Position numbers and translations under genes: made by a program. Under the pieces are notes generated by a model, which was given only the letters and a program-made list of their open reading frames with translations, was not told where the DNA came from and did no database searches. From Parablautia muri (lineage in GTDB: Bacteria > Bacillota > Clostridia > Lachnospirales > Lachnospiraceae), in contig NZ_QZDT01000001.1 in the NCBI RefSeq assembly GCF_009917485.1, positions 124,001-188,000 on the forward strand: 64,000 bases of DNA, read 5' to 3'. Below are positions 52,697-61,220 of the stretch, in pieces (the first letter of the stretch is position 1; the number at the start of each line of letters is the position of its first letter).

Positions 52697-52760
52697 ATTT
52701 TTTGATAGTAGCCTGTTGATGTCAATGAATAACCACTGGATGTGGCTGATAATATAATTG
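52697..52760 (-). repeat. Decayed duplicate of the first BlaI promoter region
   Basis: The stretch GTAGCCTGTTGATGTCAATG and the following bases (AATAACCACTGGATGTGG) repeat the region 45701-45745 with few changes. The -35 (TTGACA) is kept, the -10 and one operator arm have changed. No gene follows it. Apparently the scar of a lost BlaI/M56 copy. Confidence 0.65.
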
Positions 52761-52792
52761 AACCGATAAGTATAATAGGGTTATAGGGAAGC

Positions 52793-53740
52793 TTACCTAC
52801 AATAATGCTGATGTAATTCGTATATCTTTTGTTTCATTAGCTCCACAAGTTCTGGTGGTTCTAAGACAGTTGCATTGATTCCAAATGGCAGGAAATAATC
52901 GGCAACCCAATCCAAGGTTGCATGACGTATTTCCATGTCGATGATACCGCCGCCTGTTGGGAATGTTTTTAATCCCCTTGCCAGTAAAAATTCAGTTTCG
53001 CAGCGTTTAACACCTATATCGGTTAGCTGAATCTTTATGTGGTAATCATTTCCGATTTCTAACCTTTCGAGATATTCTTGAATGGACGCAGGAACAGGAA
53101 ATTTCCCTTTAGGATATGGTTTTTCCTCTATTATTTCCTTTATACGGTCAATACGGAACTCTCTGATTTGATTAGCAACGGTGCAATATGCAGGGCAATA
53201 CCAAAGCCCATTCATAGCATATAGCCCAATCGGTATAATTGTGCGTATACTTTCAGAATGTGTTGATGAATACTGTATTGTTGCTGAATGGTGATTAACG
53301 ACAATATGAAACATTGGTTTAAGTAGTGGTGAATCGTAATGCCTGTCTGGAATCCAAAATACTACACTATTTTGAATTTGTGTAATACTGCTTTGTATAT
53401 CTAAGGGCAGACAGTTCAAAAATTTTTTCAAAACAGATATTGTTTCCTGTTCAAAAGGTAAATCGTGATAGAATTTCAAGGCTTGACAGGCAAAGAATAT
53501 AGCTTTGGCTTCATTCTCTGAAAAAGTGATAGGCGGCAAAATACGCTCTTTCAAGATGTGATACCCGCCAGCAGCACCGACTTCGGAATAAAGGGGGAAT
53601 CCAGCCTGTTCTAATTCTTGCAAATCACGGAGTATTGTTCGCTTTGACACAGAAAATTCTTTTGCTAATTCGCCTACTGTAAAATCCTTTTTGGTATTTA
53701 TCGTTATCATCATTTCAATAAGCCGTTCTGCTTTTGACAT
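52793..53740 (-). CDS. WYL-domain regulator (YafY type)
   Basis: 315 residues. N-terminal HTH_11 (MSKAERLIEMMITINTKKDF, then ELAKEFSVSKRTILRDLQEL) and a WYL domain from about 140 on (IPIGLYAMNGLWYCPAYCTV). WYL proteins bind nucleic acid or small ligands and are often repressors of neighbouring genes. It is divergent from two small genes; the palindrome GTGACA-N5-TGTCAC between them is the likely operator. Ribosome site AAAGGAGTTTTT is good. Confidence 0.88.
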   Translation of the reverse strand: MSKAERLIEMMITINTKKDFTVGELAKEFSVSKRTILRDLQELEQAGFPLYSEVGAAGGYHILKERILPPITFSENEAKAIFFACQALKFYHDLPFEQETISVLKKFLNCLPLDIQSSITQIQNSVVFWIPDRHYDSPLLKPMFHIVVNHHSATIQYSSTHSESIRTIIPIGLYAMNGLWYCPAYCTVANQIREFRIDRIKEIIEEKPYPKGKFPVPASIQEYLERLEIGNDYHIKIQLTDIGVKRCETEFLLARGLKTFPTGGGIIDMEIRHATLDWVADYFLPFGINATVLEPPELVELMKQKIYELHQHYCR

Positions 53741-53763
53741 TTTTAAAAACTCCTTTCCGAATG

Positions 53764-53780
53764 GTGACAGCCGTTGTCAC
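53764..53780. promoter_or_regulatory. Likely operator of the WYL regulator
   Basis: GTGACA (53764-53769), 5-base centre GCCGT, TGTCAC (53775-53780). It lies 24 bp before the regulator start and 66 bp before the divergent gene, a form seen upstream of other YafY-type regulators. Confidence 0.6.
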
Positions 53781-53845
53781 TATTCCATGATAGACTATCT
53801 ATGTACCAAATGCAATATGATACTCAAACGAAAGGACAAGATGTT

Positions 53846-54148
53846 ATGAATAAAAACGTGATTGAAATGGTTATTTTTCAGACAAACCAAGAAGTGACCG
53901 AGGAACATTTTTTACGAATGTATCACAAATTGAATGAGGTGCTTGAAAAAGATATTGCTGGATTTGTAAAACGGTCATTAACAAAGGATTTAAAGCAGGA
54001 TAAATGGGTTGAAATGATTTGGTGGGCATCAATGGAGGCAGCACAGGGGGCTTTGGAAAAGTTGCCGCAGGTTACGGAATTTCAGGAGTATTGTTCTGCT
54101 TTAGCAGACGAGGGAACAATGATGTTCCATTTGGAGGAAATGGCATGA
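53846..54148 (+). CDS. Small ABM-like protein of unknown function
   Basis: 100 residues from the ATG at 53846 (AAAGGACAAG site); an ATG at 53774 would lie on the operator. Pattern MNKNVIEMVIFQTNQEVTEE, later DKWVEMIWWASMEAAQGALE, resembles dimeric alpha/beta-barrel (antibiotic-biosynthesis monooxygenase-like) proteins. It overlaps the DUF6194 gene by 4 bp (ATGA). Probably regulated by the WYL protein. Confidence 0.55.
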   Translation: MNKNVIEMVIFQTNQEVTEEHFLRMYHKLNEVLEKDIAGFVKRSLTKDLKQDKWVEMIWWASMEAAQGALEKLPQVTEFQEYCSALADEGTMMFHLEEMA

Positions 54149-54597
54149 CACCAAACGATATTCTTTCCTACTGCCAGTCTAATTTGAAAGATGTTGTATT
54201 GGTAGAAAGTTGGGGAGAACGAGGGATTTTTTATAATCCAAACGGAGTTTTGAAACGGGGAGTATATGTTTTAACTGTTAAAGAAAAAGACGGTGATAAT
54301 GATAAAGGCTCTATGTTGAACCGTGATAATGTATATCGTGTGAATGTCGGTTTAAGGAAACAGACCTTTATTAAAAAATTTGGGTATATTCCAGAGCGTC
54401 CGCCTGCTGGAAAAATCGTAAAAATGGATTATGATTTTACCGTTTTAGACACCATTATTCCCCACCCTGTCTACGCATGGATGAGCTGGGTATGTGTTTT
54501 AAATCCCTCTGATAAGACCTTTGAGGATTTCAAAGCAATGATACAAGAATCCTATGATTTTGCAAAAGAAAAATTCAACAGAAGAAAAAGTAAATAA
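54145..54597 (+). CDS. DUF6194 family protein
   Basis: 150 residues from the ATG at 54145, coupled to the previous gene. Motifs: GERGIFYNPNGVLKRGVYVL, VYRVNVGLRKQTFIKKFGY, HPVYAWMSWVCVLNPSD. DUF6194 proteins are of unknown function and common in Firmicutes and Actinobacteria. Full length. Confidence 0.7.
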   Translation: MTPNDILSYCQSNLKDVVLVESWGERGIFYNPNGVLKRGVYVLTVKEKDGDNDKGSMLNRDNVYRVNVGLRKQTFIKKFGYIPERPPAGKIVKMDYDFTVLDTIIPHPVYAWMSWVCVLNPSDKTFEDFKAMIQESYDFAKEKFNRRKSK

Positions 54598-54661
54598 TGC
54601 AACAAAAGCATACAAGGAACACATCATGTATTCTTTCAATGGCTTTTGCAAAGGAGAGCCT

Positions 54662-54925
54662 ATGAACAAAGACACCAGCAAGACCAGCCACACCACCGCC
54701 CTTCTGGATGTGAAGCCCGATCTTGTGAAGCGGATAGGAAATACCACCTTTGACATACATATCCATTTCAGCGAAACGAGCCGGGAAACGCTGCACACAG
54801 AGATGAGAAATTATACGCTAAACAGCGGTGACGCTCTTGTTTTTGACTCGTCTGTCAAGCACACCTATATCAATGAGCAGGATGTAATGCTTACTTTTAT
54901 GGTGGTAAATTTCTATCCCAATTAA
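54662..54925 (+). pseudogene. TnpW-cupin chimera
   Basis: 87 residues after GCAAAGGAGAGCC. Residues 1 to about 41 (MNKDTSKTSHTTALLDVKPD, then RIGNTTFDIHIHFSETSRET) match the small TnpW protein of Tn4451-type and related elements. The rest (LNSGDALVFDSSVKHTYINE, then QDVMLTFMVVNFYPN) is the last strand pair of a cupin domain, usually the C-terminus of an HTH-cupin regulator. A deletion has fused the two in frame. Confidence 0.65.
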
Positions 54926-54975
54926 AAAAGCGGGCTGTAATCGGAATTCTTAAGAGATTCGTCAGAAAATATTCG

Positions 54976-55032
54976 TTGACGCACTTGGACTACTATGATA
55001 GTCTATTGTTTAGACAGACTATCATAGTAGTC
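54976..55032 (+). promoter_or_regulatory. Promoter with perfect 17-bp BlaI-like palindrome
   Basis: TTGACG (54976-54981), 17-bp spacer, TAGTCT (54999-55004). The palindrome arms GACTACTATGATAGTCT (54988-55004) and its exact complement (55016-55032) flank 11 bp. The left arm resembles the operator of the first BlaI gene. The right arm is followed by GTTTTTTC, so the hairpin may also end transcripts coming from 54662. Confidence 0.7.
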
Positions 55033-55092
55033 TGTTTTTTCAAAAGGTGCGCACCCGTGAAGATAAACTAATAAAAAGAAAGGATTTATACC

Positions 55093-55638
55093 ATGTTCCA
55101 TCATACAAAGAGAAACCTTACAGCTTCAGGAATCATGTGTCTTATGCTTATGGCTGCTGGACAGACTGCCTATGGGGCAGCGCCTGCCCCGCAGGTATCT
55201 ACAGTTTGGGCCCAGGAAGTTCAGAACCCGGCGGCGGATCCTACTTTGGGAGGGCTTTTTGAGCTTTATACCCCGGAAGAATATGAGGAATCTATCAACC
55301 AGATTAAAAAATACATGGGCGCAGACCATGGGGATGTCAAGGCCATGGAAGCGGACCTGGCCAAACTGAAGGCGGATAACGGCAAAGGTGAATTTGTCAT
55401 TTACAAAGGCGCTTTTACCGTATCCACAGAAACTACCATCGTTGCCTTCAATCCCACAATCGTTATGAGGCCGGATCTGGCAAAGAGCGCTGAGGAATTG
55501 ACAGCGGAAAACTATAAAAAGGATATTGAGGATGTAACAAAGCTTTTGGACCAGGCCGTAAAAGATAAGACCGTAACTTTAGACCAAAAGGATTCTATCC
55601 TGAAAAAGATGAATGAAAACCTGGAGAAATTAAATTAG
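55093..55638 (+). CDS. Secreted protein homologous to the M56 sensor domain
   Basis: 181 residues. Signal peptide (1-30, LMLMAAGQTAYGA) then about 140 residues nearly parallel to the external domain of the M56 protein at 43901: DPTLGGLFELYTPEEYEESI, LKADNGKGEFVIYKGAF, AFNPTIVMRPDL, and a helical C-terminus. No catalytic motif. Because it shares both domain and operator with that BlaI/M56 locus, it may compete for or present the signal. AAAGAAAGGA precedes the ATG. Confidence 0.7.
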   Translation: MFHHTKRNLTASGIMCLMLMAAGQTAYGAAPAPQVSTVWAQEVQNPAADPTLGGLFELYTPEEYEESINQIKKYMGADHGDVKAMEADLAKLKADNGKGEFVIYKGAFTVSTETTIVAFNPTIVMRPDLAKSAEELTAENYKKDIEDVTKLLDQAVKDKTVTLDQKDSILKKMNENLEKLN

Positions 55639-55661
55639 GGCGGCTGCCATATATGGGAAAG

Positions 55662-55702
55662 CAAAACGGGCGTATCATCTAAACGGTGATGCGTCCGTTT
55701 TG
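55662..55702 (+). terminator. Terminator of the secreted sensor-domain gene
   Basis: Long stem: CAAAACGG with CCGTTTTG and an inner GCGTATCA/TGATGCGT part. It ends TTTTGTTG. Confidence 0.75.
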
Positions 55703-55727
55703 TTGCATGGATAATGCAAAAATAAAT

Positions 55728-56186
55728 TTAACGTACTCTCACGGTATTTGTAAGAACAAATCCTACTTTTTTGTACAGCATGAAAGCTTTATCATTCCAT
55801 TTAGCAACATGTAACAAAATAGGCTCATTACTGGTTTGGCGAATATGGTTCATTCCCCATAATAAAAGTTGTTTTCCATATCCCCTGTCTTGAAATTCCT
55901 TATTGACGATCAAATCGTCTATTTCGTTTCCATAACAGGCAATAGAACCAATAATTTCTTCCCCACTTACAAGCAAGAAAATATCCTTACTTTTTTCACG
56001 AACTTGTTTATAATCATTCAAAAAATTATACGGCTCAATAGCAAGAAATTTTCGCATTTCATAAAAGCAAGTATTATATATTTTCATGTATTGTTGAAAA
56101 TACTTTTGCTCAAAAGGAATACACAAGATATTGCTTTTTTCAATATCATCTTTTACATATTTCATTTCATATGCTATTATTTCCAT
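55728..56186 (-). CDS. GNAT family N-acetyltransferase
   Basis: 152 residues from the ATG at 56186 (AAGGGAAATT). The acetyl-CoA site reads VNKEFQDRGYGKQLLLWGMN (Q/R-x-x-G-x-G/A intact), the end KWNDKAFMLYKKVGFVLTN. Substrate unknown. It follows the convergent terminator at 55662. Confidence 0.85.
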   Translation of the reverse strand: MEIIAYEMKYVKDDIEKSNILCIPFEQKYFQQYMKIYNTCFYEMRKFLAIEPYNFLNDYKQVREKSKDIFLLVSGEEIIGSIACYGNEIDDLIVNKEFQDRGYGKQLLLWGMNHIRQTSNEPILLHVAKWNDKAFMLYKKVGFVLTNTVRVR

Positions 56187-56262
56187 GTTGTAATTTCCCT
56201 TCTGCAACCCCCGATTTGTCATCTTTACCTGATAGCATTAAGACGCACTAAATTATTATCTG

Positions 56263-57174
56263 TTATGTAAGCAAATTGCAAATTAGCTTATTAAACCTGT
56301 CGCTTTCGCTCCATTGAGGAAAGTGACAGGATTCCTCAAACCAGTAAAACTGTTTTTCTGTTTCAATCCGGTCGAAGTATTCCTTCGCAAGAGCAGAGGA
56401 CACATGGTTGTCATATCTTCCCTCGATAAATATGATTGGAGCGCCATATTGTGTTTGGGCTTCAAAGTTTGTTTGCATGACTTCCTGCCACAAATATTGT
56501 ATGGCTTGCAGACTGCCCCTCTGGTGCCGAATCAAATCGGCGAGTGTGTAATATCGAGAGAGCAAAAAGGGAATGGCTAAATTATTATAATTTGTTCTTC
56601 CATAGAGGGAACCCTTGTGTTTAACAACCTGCCTGGTCACAAAAAGCAGGTCATTCAGCCAACTGTCCGTTTGATAGGAGCAATCAATCCTCCTGAGTTT
56701 TTCCAAGTCCTTTTTATCAGCATGTGCCAGAGCATATTCATAGGCTGATTTGCTGGATTTTTTCATATTGACGACTTGCCCACAGCCGATATAAGTATGC
56801 ACTAATTCCGGGTATGCCTGGACAAAGCGCAGCCCCAGAATGCTCCCCCATGAATGACCGACCAAATACACCGAACTTTGATGAAACCGGGGCAGCAAAT
56901 AATCCACAAGTGTGTAGAGGTCATTGACAAAAATGTCAATCGTAACGGGCCCGTCAAATTTATAATAGGACTTTCCCGCACCACGCTGCTCCCATATAAC
57001 AACCGTGAACTGCTGTTCTAACATTTTATTGTACGTCATCACCAAGGGAAACGCAGCGTCTCCGGGGCCACCATGCAGATAGATCAGCAAAGGAGCCTTT
57101 TCCTTTTCTGCACGTATCGAAACAAACTGCGGCACACCGTTTACATTCAATTTTAACTGTTTGTCTATATACAT
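56263..57174 (-). CDS. Alpha/beta hydrolase, proline iminopeptidase-like
   Basis: 303 residues from the ATG at 57174 (TTGGAGGAAAC); the ATG at 57240 adds a Gly-rich non-conserved tail. Motifs: HGGPGDAAF (oxyanion), VVIWEQRGAGKS, nucleophile GHSWGSILG, Asp in FIEGRYDNHVSS and His in EESCHFPQW. The HGGPG/GxSWG set is that of prolyl aminopeptidases (S33), which remove N-terminal proline; other hydrolases share it. No signal peptide. Confidence 0.85.
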   Translation of the reverse strand: MYIDKQLKLNVNGVPQFVSIRAEKEKAPLLIYLHGGPGDAAFPLVMTYNKMLEQQFTVVIWEQRGAGKSYYKFDGPVTIDIFVNDLYTLVDYLLPRFHQSSVYLVGHSWGSILGLRFVQAYPELVHTYIGCGQVVNMKKSSKSAYEYALAHADKKDLEKLRRIDCSYQTDSWLNDLLFVTRQVVKHKGSLYGRTNYNNLAIPFLLSRYYTLADLIRHQRGSLQAIQYLWQEVMQTNFEAQTQYGAPIIFIEGRYDNHVSSALAKEYFDRIETEKQFYWFEESCHFPQWSESDRFNKLICNLLT

Positions 57175-57375
57175 GTTTCCTCCAACTTCTGTCGGTGCGC
57201 CTCCATTACCAAGACAGCCCTTTCTCCCAAGAGTTAACAACAGTGTAGTTCCATGGCGGCCTGTTTTTTGAAAAAGACGCTTTCATTCCATTGTTTATAA
57301 TATTTTCTTGGGATATTGGCTTATCTATGAATTTTCTAATGCTTTGTTTATTGTAAATTGCAGAAATCATTTATA

Positions 57376-57843
57376 TTATACTCTTTCAATAATTCCGCTT
57401 TTCTCTATTTTATTCCAACGTTTGAATACAATTATTTCCGCATCAGTTCCATAGCCGCTGTACTCAGACACCATGAGATATTTCTCATCAGCGATAATTC
57501 CATAACATCTGTCGCTGTCCTTTTTATGAAGCTGATTCCCTAAATAAATCCTGTTATCATCCCAAAACTTTACGGTCTGGCCGTTTGGAAGGGTATATTC
57601 AATGTTCGCAAAGGAACCTTTCAGCGCATTCAGCTCTGTTACTTCTTCCATATCTGGAATCTGCAGCGCATGGAAGGCCGCAATCAGCTTTTCTTTTAAT
57701 TCGCTTAACGCTGTTTTCCCTTTTTTACAGCACTGTGCAACAAGGCATTCCGCCCCAAAAGGCTGCCCTTCTGTTGCTGCACATCCGTTACAAGTGCTGC
57801 ATAATTCACAGTTCGTACAATCAATTCCGCAGATAGATTTCAT
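57376..57843 (-). CDS. DUF3795 protein with extra C-terminal domain
   Basis: 155 residues. The N-terminus has a compact Cys set (ICGIDCTNCELCSTCNGCAA, then CLVAQCCKKG). After a short helix a beta-rich domain follows (GSFANIEYTLPNGQTVKFWD to YSGYGTDAEIIVFKRWNKIE). Fourth DUF3795 gene of the window, but on the other strand and 26 kb from the others. AGGAGGAAAAC is a strong site. Downstream of the EFR1 gene in the same direction, so it may be co-transcribed. Confidence 0.75.
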   Translation of the reverse strand: MKSICGIDCTNCELCSTCNGCAATEGQPFGAECLVAQCCKKGKTALSELKEKLIAAFHALQIPDMEEVTELNALKGSFANIEYTLPNGQTVKFWDDNRIYLGNQLHKKDSDRCYGIIADEKYLMVSEYSGYGTDAEIIVFKRWNKIEKSGIIERV

Positions 57844-57936
57844 TCTGTTTTCCTCCTCAAATTCTCTTTTTTACAGCTTCCTTATGGGAAAAAATATTTT
57901 CATTGATTTGCTGCTCCCTTCGCTTTCTGTTTCATT

Positions 57937-58725
57937 TCATTTTAAAGGCTCGTTCTTTTTCCCGTTTTGGATATATTTATCATAGCGGCACTGTTCAATG
58001 ACTGTGTGCCCCAGTAATGTAATTGCCCTTGCCGGACAGGAACTGATGCACCGGTAACACATCGTACAGTGTTTTCCGGCAGCCGCTTTTCCATTTTTCA
58101 GGGTAAGGTTGTCTGTCGGGCAGAGCCGGGTACAAAGCCCGCAGCCTGTACAGGCATTACTGATCTTTAATTGATCCGAGTAACTTTTGGTTTTGCTGTA
58201 GTACCACAAACGCTGGCAGAGTAATCCGGTGATTTGGCTATAAAGATGCAGGCCGTTTTTGGGATACCTGCCTTTCCTGATTTCCTCTGCACATTTCTCA
58301 ATCTTTCTGTCTGCTTTCCGGATGATTTCCCGGTTCTCCTGAAAGGATTTTTTCAGCAGCTTTACATCGCAGACAGAATCAGGCATACGGATATGGAAAC
58401 CGCCAACAATTTCTGCACCATACTTTTTGAGCAGCCGTGCCGAGCAGCCTGCGCCGTCTCCGCTGAACAATCCCATAGTGGCAACGCAGAGTATTTTTTT
58501 ACCCTTCCAAAGATCCGGATGGCTTTTGATAAAATCTTTTACCATGACGGGAACGTTTGAAAACTGAACAGGATATGCAAAAACAATAAAGTCATGCTGT
58601 GATAATAAATGTACCGCGTCTTTCTGCTCCATCGGAACTGCCTGCGCAGTTTTATCCAGTAAAAAAAGCAGCTTTTTGATACAATGTTCTGTGTTTCCCG
58701 TTCCGCTTAAATAGATACCTATCAT
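57937..58725 (-). CDS. EFR1 family ferredoxin (flavodoxin plus two 4Fe-4S clusters)
   Basis: 262 residues. N-terminal flavodoxin fold (IGIYLSGTGNTEHCIKK, FVFAYPVQFSNVPVMVKDF) for FMN, C-terminal ferredoxin with CTGCGLCTRLCP and CTMCYRCISSCP, each binding a 4Fe-4S cluster. EFR1 proteins are small electron carriers of anaerobes; the redox partner is unknown. GAAAGGGAAAATAT precedes the ATG. Confidence 0.9.
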   Translation of the reverse strand: MIGIYLSGTGNTEHCIKKLLFLLDKTAQAVPMEQKDAVHLLSQHDFIVFAYPVQFSNVPVMVKDFIKSHPDLWKGKKILCVATMGLFSGDGAGCSARLLKKYGAEIVGGFHIRMPDSVCDVKLLKKSFQENREIIRKADRKIEKCAEEIRKGRYPKNGLHLYSQITGLLCQRLWYYSKTKSYSDQLKISNACTGCGLCTRLCPTDNLTLKNGKAAAGKHCTMCYRCISSCPARAITLLGHTVIEQCRYDKYIQNGKKNEPLK

Positions 58726-58811
58726 ATATTTTCCCTTTCAAAATTGGAGTAATGACCACGTCCCTGTACCATGGTTTCTGATTTTATCCTTTTCTGTCAA
58801 TTTTACTGCCA

Positions 58812-58863
58812 TTGACCGATTTTGGGAAGGGCTGAAAACAAACGTCTTCTCAAAATCGGTCAA
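58812..58863. repeat. Inverted repeat around copy 2 of the AATCGGTCAA motif
   Basis: TTGACCGATTTTGGGAAG (58812-58829) and CTTCTCAAAATCGGTCAA (58846-58863) pair over 18 bp with one mismatch, 16-base loop. The right arm is the conserved motif seen also at 41768 and 63477. Confidence 0.65.
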
Positions 58864-58875
58864 TGAAGCAATAAT
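58847..58875 (+). promoter_or_regulatory. Promoter-like motif with AAAATCGGTCAA, copy 2
   Basis: TTCTCA (58847-58852), 17 bp, AATAAT (58870-58875). It lies 126 bp before the lipoprotein gene at 59002. Same layout as copies 1 and 3. Confidence 0.55.
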
Positions 58876-59001
58876 AAATTAAGTTCATTCTTTTTTAAGA
58901 TGTTTTAGAGGCTTTTTAGAGACTACTCTGATAGAATAGACAAAAATCTGCAGAAATACTGGATAAACTGTGGATGGAATTTTATATGAGAGGAGAACGA
59001 C

Positions 59002-59685
59002 ATGAAAAAGAAAACAGGAAAAATGATCTTATTGACAGGGGTGCTATGCATCTTGAGCCTTGCGGTATGTGCCTGTGGAAAGACGGAGGAAGCATCAGAT
59101 ACCCAGGAACCACAGGTGGTTCAGGGCGAGCCGATCCCGGAGGATGATACAGAGGACGATGTTTCTGCTCCGGAACCGGAAGCGGATGCAGAAGGAACCG
59201 ACACCGGGAATGAACCGGAGTCACCGGAAGCATCACCGGAACCGCAATCCGGTGAAAGCAGCAGCCAGGGAACAGACAGCGCACAGAAAGAACAGCCTGA
59301 ACAACAGCCGGAAGCACAAAGTCAAAGTACGTCTGGCACATCTGCAGAATGGGTGGACAGTACTCCCAATCTGGAAGGGGATATCAAAGAGCTGAAGGAT
59401 GGGCAGCTTACCGTGGTAGAGGCCATTACAGAAAAATCGGATAATGGAGGTGATATCGTAGTGTCTCCTGGCAGCGGGGATGATTCTGAGTTTAACAAGA
59501 TTGCAGTTACATACGATGAAAATACCCTGTTTGCTATACAAACGATCTACGATGGAGGGGCCAGATCTGAAATGTTAGCAGCAACAGCGGCGGACCTGGC
59601 ATCCGGCCAGTTCATTCAGGTATGGGGAAGTTCTTCCGGCAGCGGACTGAAAGCAACCCAGATTTGTATTGTAAAAGTGGCCTGA
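59002..59685 (+). CDS. Lipoprotein with acidic low-complexity linker
   Basis: 227 residues after GAGAGGAGAACG. Signal peptide with lipobox LAVCAC. Residues about 28-115 are a Glu/Pro/Ser-rich linker (EPEADAEGTDTGNEPESPEA type). A small beta-rich domain (about 125-227) follows: LEGDIKELKDGQLTVVEAIT, IAVTYDENTLFAIQTIYDG. Likely exposed outside, with the linker spanning part of the wall. It leads the envelope locus 59002-64000. Confidence 0.7.
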   Translation: MKKKTGKMILLTGVLCILSLAVCACGKTEEASDTQEPQVVQGEPIPEDDTEDDVSAPEPEADAEGTDTGNEPESPEASPEPQSGESSSQGTDSAQKEQPEQQPEAQSQSTSGTSAEWVDSTPNLEGDIKELKDGQLTVVEAITEKSDNGGDIVVSPGSGDDSEFNKIAVTYDENTLFAIQTIYDGGARSEMLAATAADLASGQFIQVWGSSSGSGLKATQICIVKVA

Positions 59686-59693
59686 ACCATTGC

Positions 59694-59743
59694 CTGTCCT
59701 CTTTTGATAAGGAGAAAACCCTTGTCAGGAGAGGGCAGTTTTT
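59694..59743 (+). terminator. Terminator after the lipoprotein
   Basis: Outer stem CTGTCCTC/GAGGGCAG, inner stem TGATAAGG/CCTTGTCA, then TTTTT. Confidence 0.75.
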
Positions 59744-60108
59744 CTTAAATAAAACCTTTATTTCCTGCATTTCTTTGATAAATCTGGCATGTCTTAAAAA
59801 ATTTTGCAAAAAGGTCACCTTTCGTCTTCTAATTGCGTGTCATAAGTATAACAGCATCCAACCAAAGGATATCCGGAAAGATTTTCGGGCACGGATGTAG
59901 TTCGCAGGGACATCTTCCTGCCCGTCTTATGCCGGACAAGAAGCATCGGGCGTCCGACCGATGTGGAAAACCGGATAACAACGGACTTACAAGCAAGCTT
60001 GACATCTGCTGTTATTCAATTTTTCCCGCCCTGCGAACGGTAACGGGAATTCTTCCAGGTCCGGGTATTTTGAGCGATGGATGTGGAACAGGAAGGAGAT
60101 GGAAAGAT
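59744..60108 (+). other. Intergenic region before the second sigma factor
   Basis: A TTGACA at 59999-60004 is a possible -35 box but I see no matching -10. An in-frame extension of the sigma gene back to 59833 lacks coding character and a ribosome site. No RNA structure or repeat recognised. Confidence 0.4.
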
Positions 60109-60576
60109 ATGGACCTGGAAGCGGCAGTAAGGAAACACAGCGAGATGCTGTACCGGATCTGCATTGTGATACTCGGCAGTGAACAGGATACCCAGGATGC
60201 CATTCAGGAGACCTTCTGCAAATATCTGGAGAAAAAACCGAAATTTGTGGACGGCGAGCATGAAAAGGCATGGCTGATCAAGGTGGCGACTAATCACTGC
60301 AGGGACATACAGCGGTTCAGATTCCGGCACCCGAAGGTGCCCATTGAGGAGCTTGCAGGCACACTGGTATCCCAGCAGGAAGACAGGGAGGCGGTGCGGG
60401 AGCTCCTCCAGATGCCCCCAAAGCAGAGAGCCGTGATGGTACTCCATTATGTAGAAGGATACCAGGTAAAGGAGATTGCCGGTATCCTGGGGATCACGGA
60501 GCATGCGGTCAAAAAGAGGCTGCAGCGTGGAAGGGAGCAGTTTCGGACTGCCTGGAAGGAGGAATATTGCAGATGA
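60109..60576 (+). CDS. ECF-type RNA polymerase sigma factor
   Basis: 155 residues from the ATG at 60109 (GGAAGGAGATGG). Region 2: HSEMLYRICIVILGSEQDTQ, then DAIQETFCKYLEKKP; region 4: MPPKQRAVMVLHYVEGYQVK, then GILGITEHAVKKRLQRGREQ. SigV/SigM-like size. It overlaps the next gene by 4 bp. Likely driver of the envelope locus; its target promoters may be the repeated AATCGGTCAA motif, but that is untested. Confidence 0.9.
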   Translation: MDLEAAVRKHSEMLYRICIVILGSEQDTQDAIQETFCKYLEKKPKFVDGEHEKAWLIKVATNHCRDIQRFRFRHPKVPIEELAGTLVSQQEDREAVRELLQMPPKQRAVMVLHYVEGYQVKEIAGILGITEHAVKKRLQRGREQFRTAWKEEYCR

Positions 60577-61220
60577 GTGAGATGAATGGCGGACAGCTGA
60601 GACATGCTATGAAACAGGTACACATGAAAGAAAATATGCAGGAGGAAATTATCATGAATGTAAGAACACAGATGGCAGACGGAACCTACAGACGGAACAG
60701 TTTTAAGAGGAATATGGTATCGGCAGCAGCCTGCCTGCTGGTAATCGGGACAGTGTCCATTCCGGCCTATGCAGGGTATCTGGGACTCCGGAGCGCGATC
60801 ACCAGCGACAAAGTAATGGCAAGGATGCAGGAGGTTCCCGAAGCAGAGGTGCAGGATATTTATAACATGGTCCAGTATGAGCAGCGCAGCTTCCATGCCG
60901 ACCAGTTTAACAGGGAATATACGAAGGAGGAAGAGAGTCGGAAGGAAGCGCTGAGGAAGGAGTACGAGAACGGCAGATTCCCGGAGGGTACGCTGACACT
61001 GGTGGAAAATGCAGGGCAGGCTGTGGATTCTGACCAGCTGGTTTATGCCAGAGACACCGGCTGCTTCTATCTGCCGGAAAGGGCACTGACAGACGAAGAA
61101 CTTCTGCAGATCCTGGATTTTAATTCCAAAAGAGACTTTGCTCTTGAACAGAATCCGGACGTGCAGCAGCAGAGGCAGGAGGCATGGGAAGAGGCAAACG
61201 ATTCCGATACGCTTCGTTAG
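60573..61220 (+). CDS. Membrane-anchored partner of the second sigma factor
   Basis: 215 residues from the ATG at 60573, overlapping the sigma stop (ATGA). Cytoplasmic N-terminus (MKQVHMKENMQEEIIMNVRT), one helix at about 47-65 (AAACLLVIGTVSIPAYAGYL), and a charged, helical external part. The arrangement is that of anti-sigma factors; no named domain recognised. Confidence 0.65.
   Translation: MSEMNGGQLRHAMKQVHMKENMQEEIIMNVRTQMADGTYRRNSFKRNMVSAAACLLVIGTVSIPAYAGYLGLRSAITSDKVMARMQEVPEAEVQDIYNMVQYEQRSFHADQFNREYTKEEESRKEALRKEYENGRFPEGTLTLVENAGQAVDSDQLVYARDTGCFYLPERALTDEELLQILDFNSKRDFALEQNPDVQQQRQEAWEEANDSDTLR

Noticed and set aside
54988-55032. Plain terminator only
   Set aside because: The palindrome matches the BlaI promoter plan (TTGAC, 17 bp, TAGTCT), so an operator is the better primary reading, although T6 follows it.
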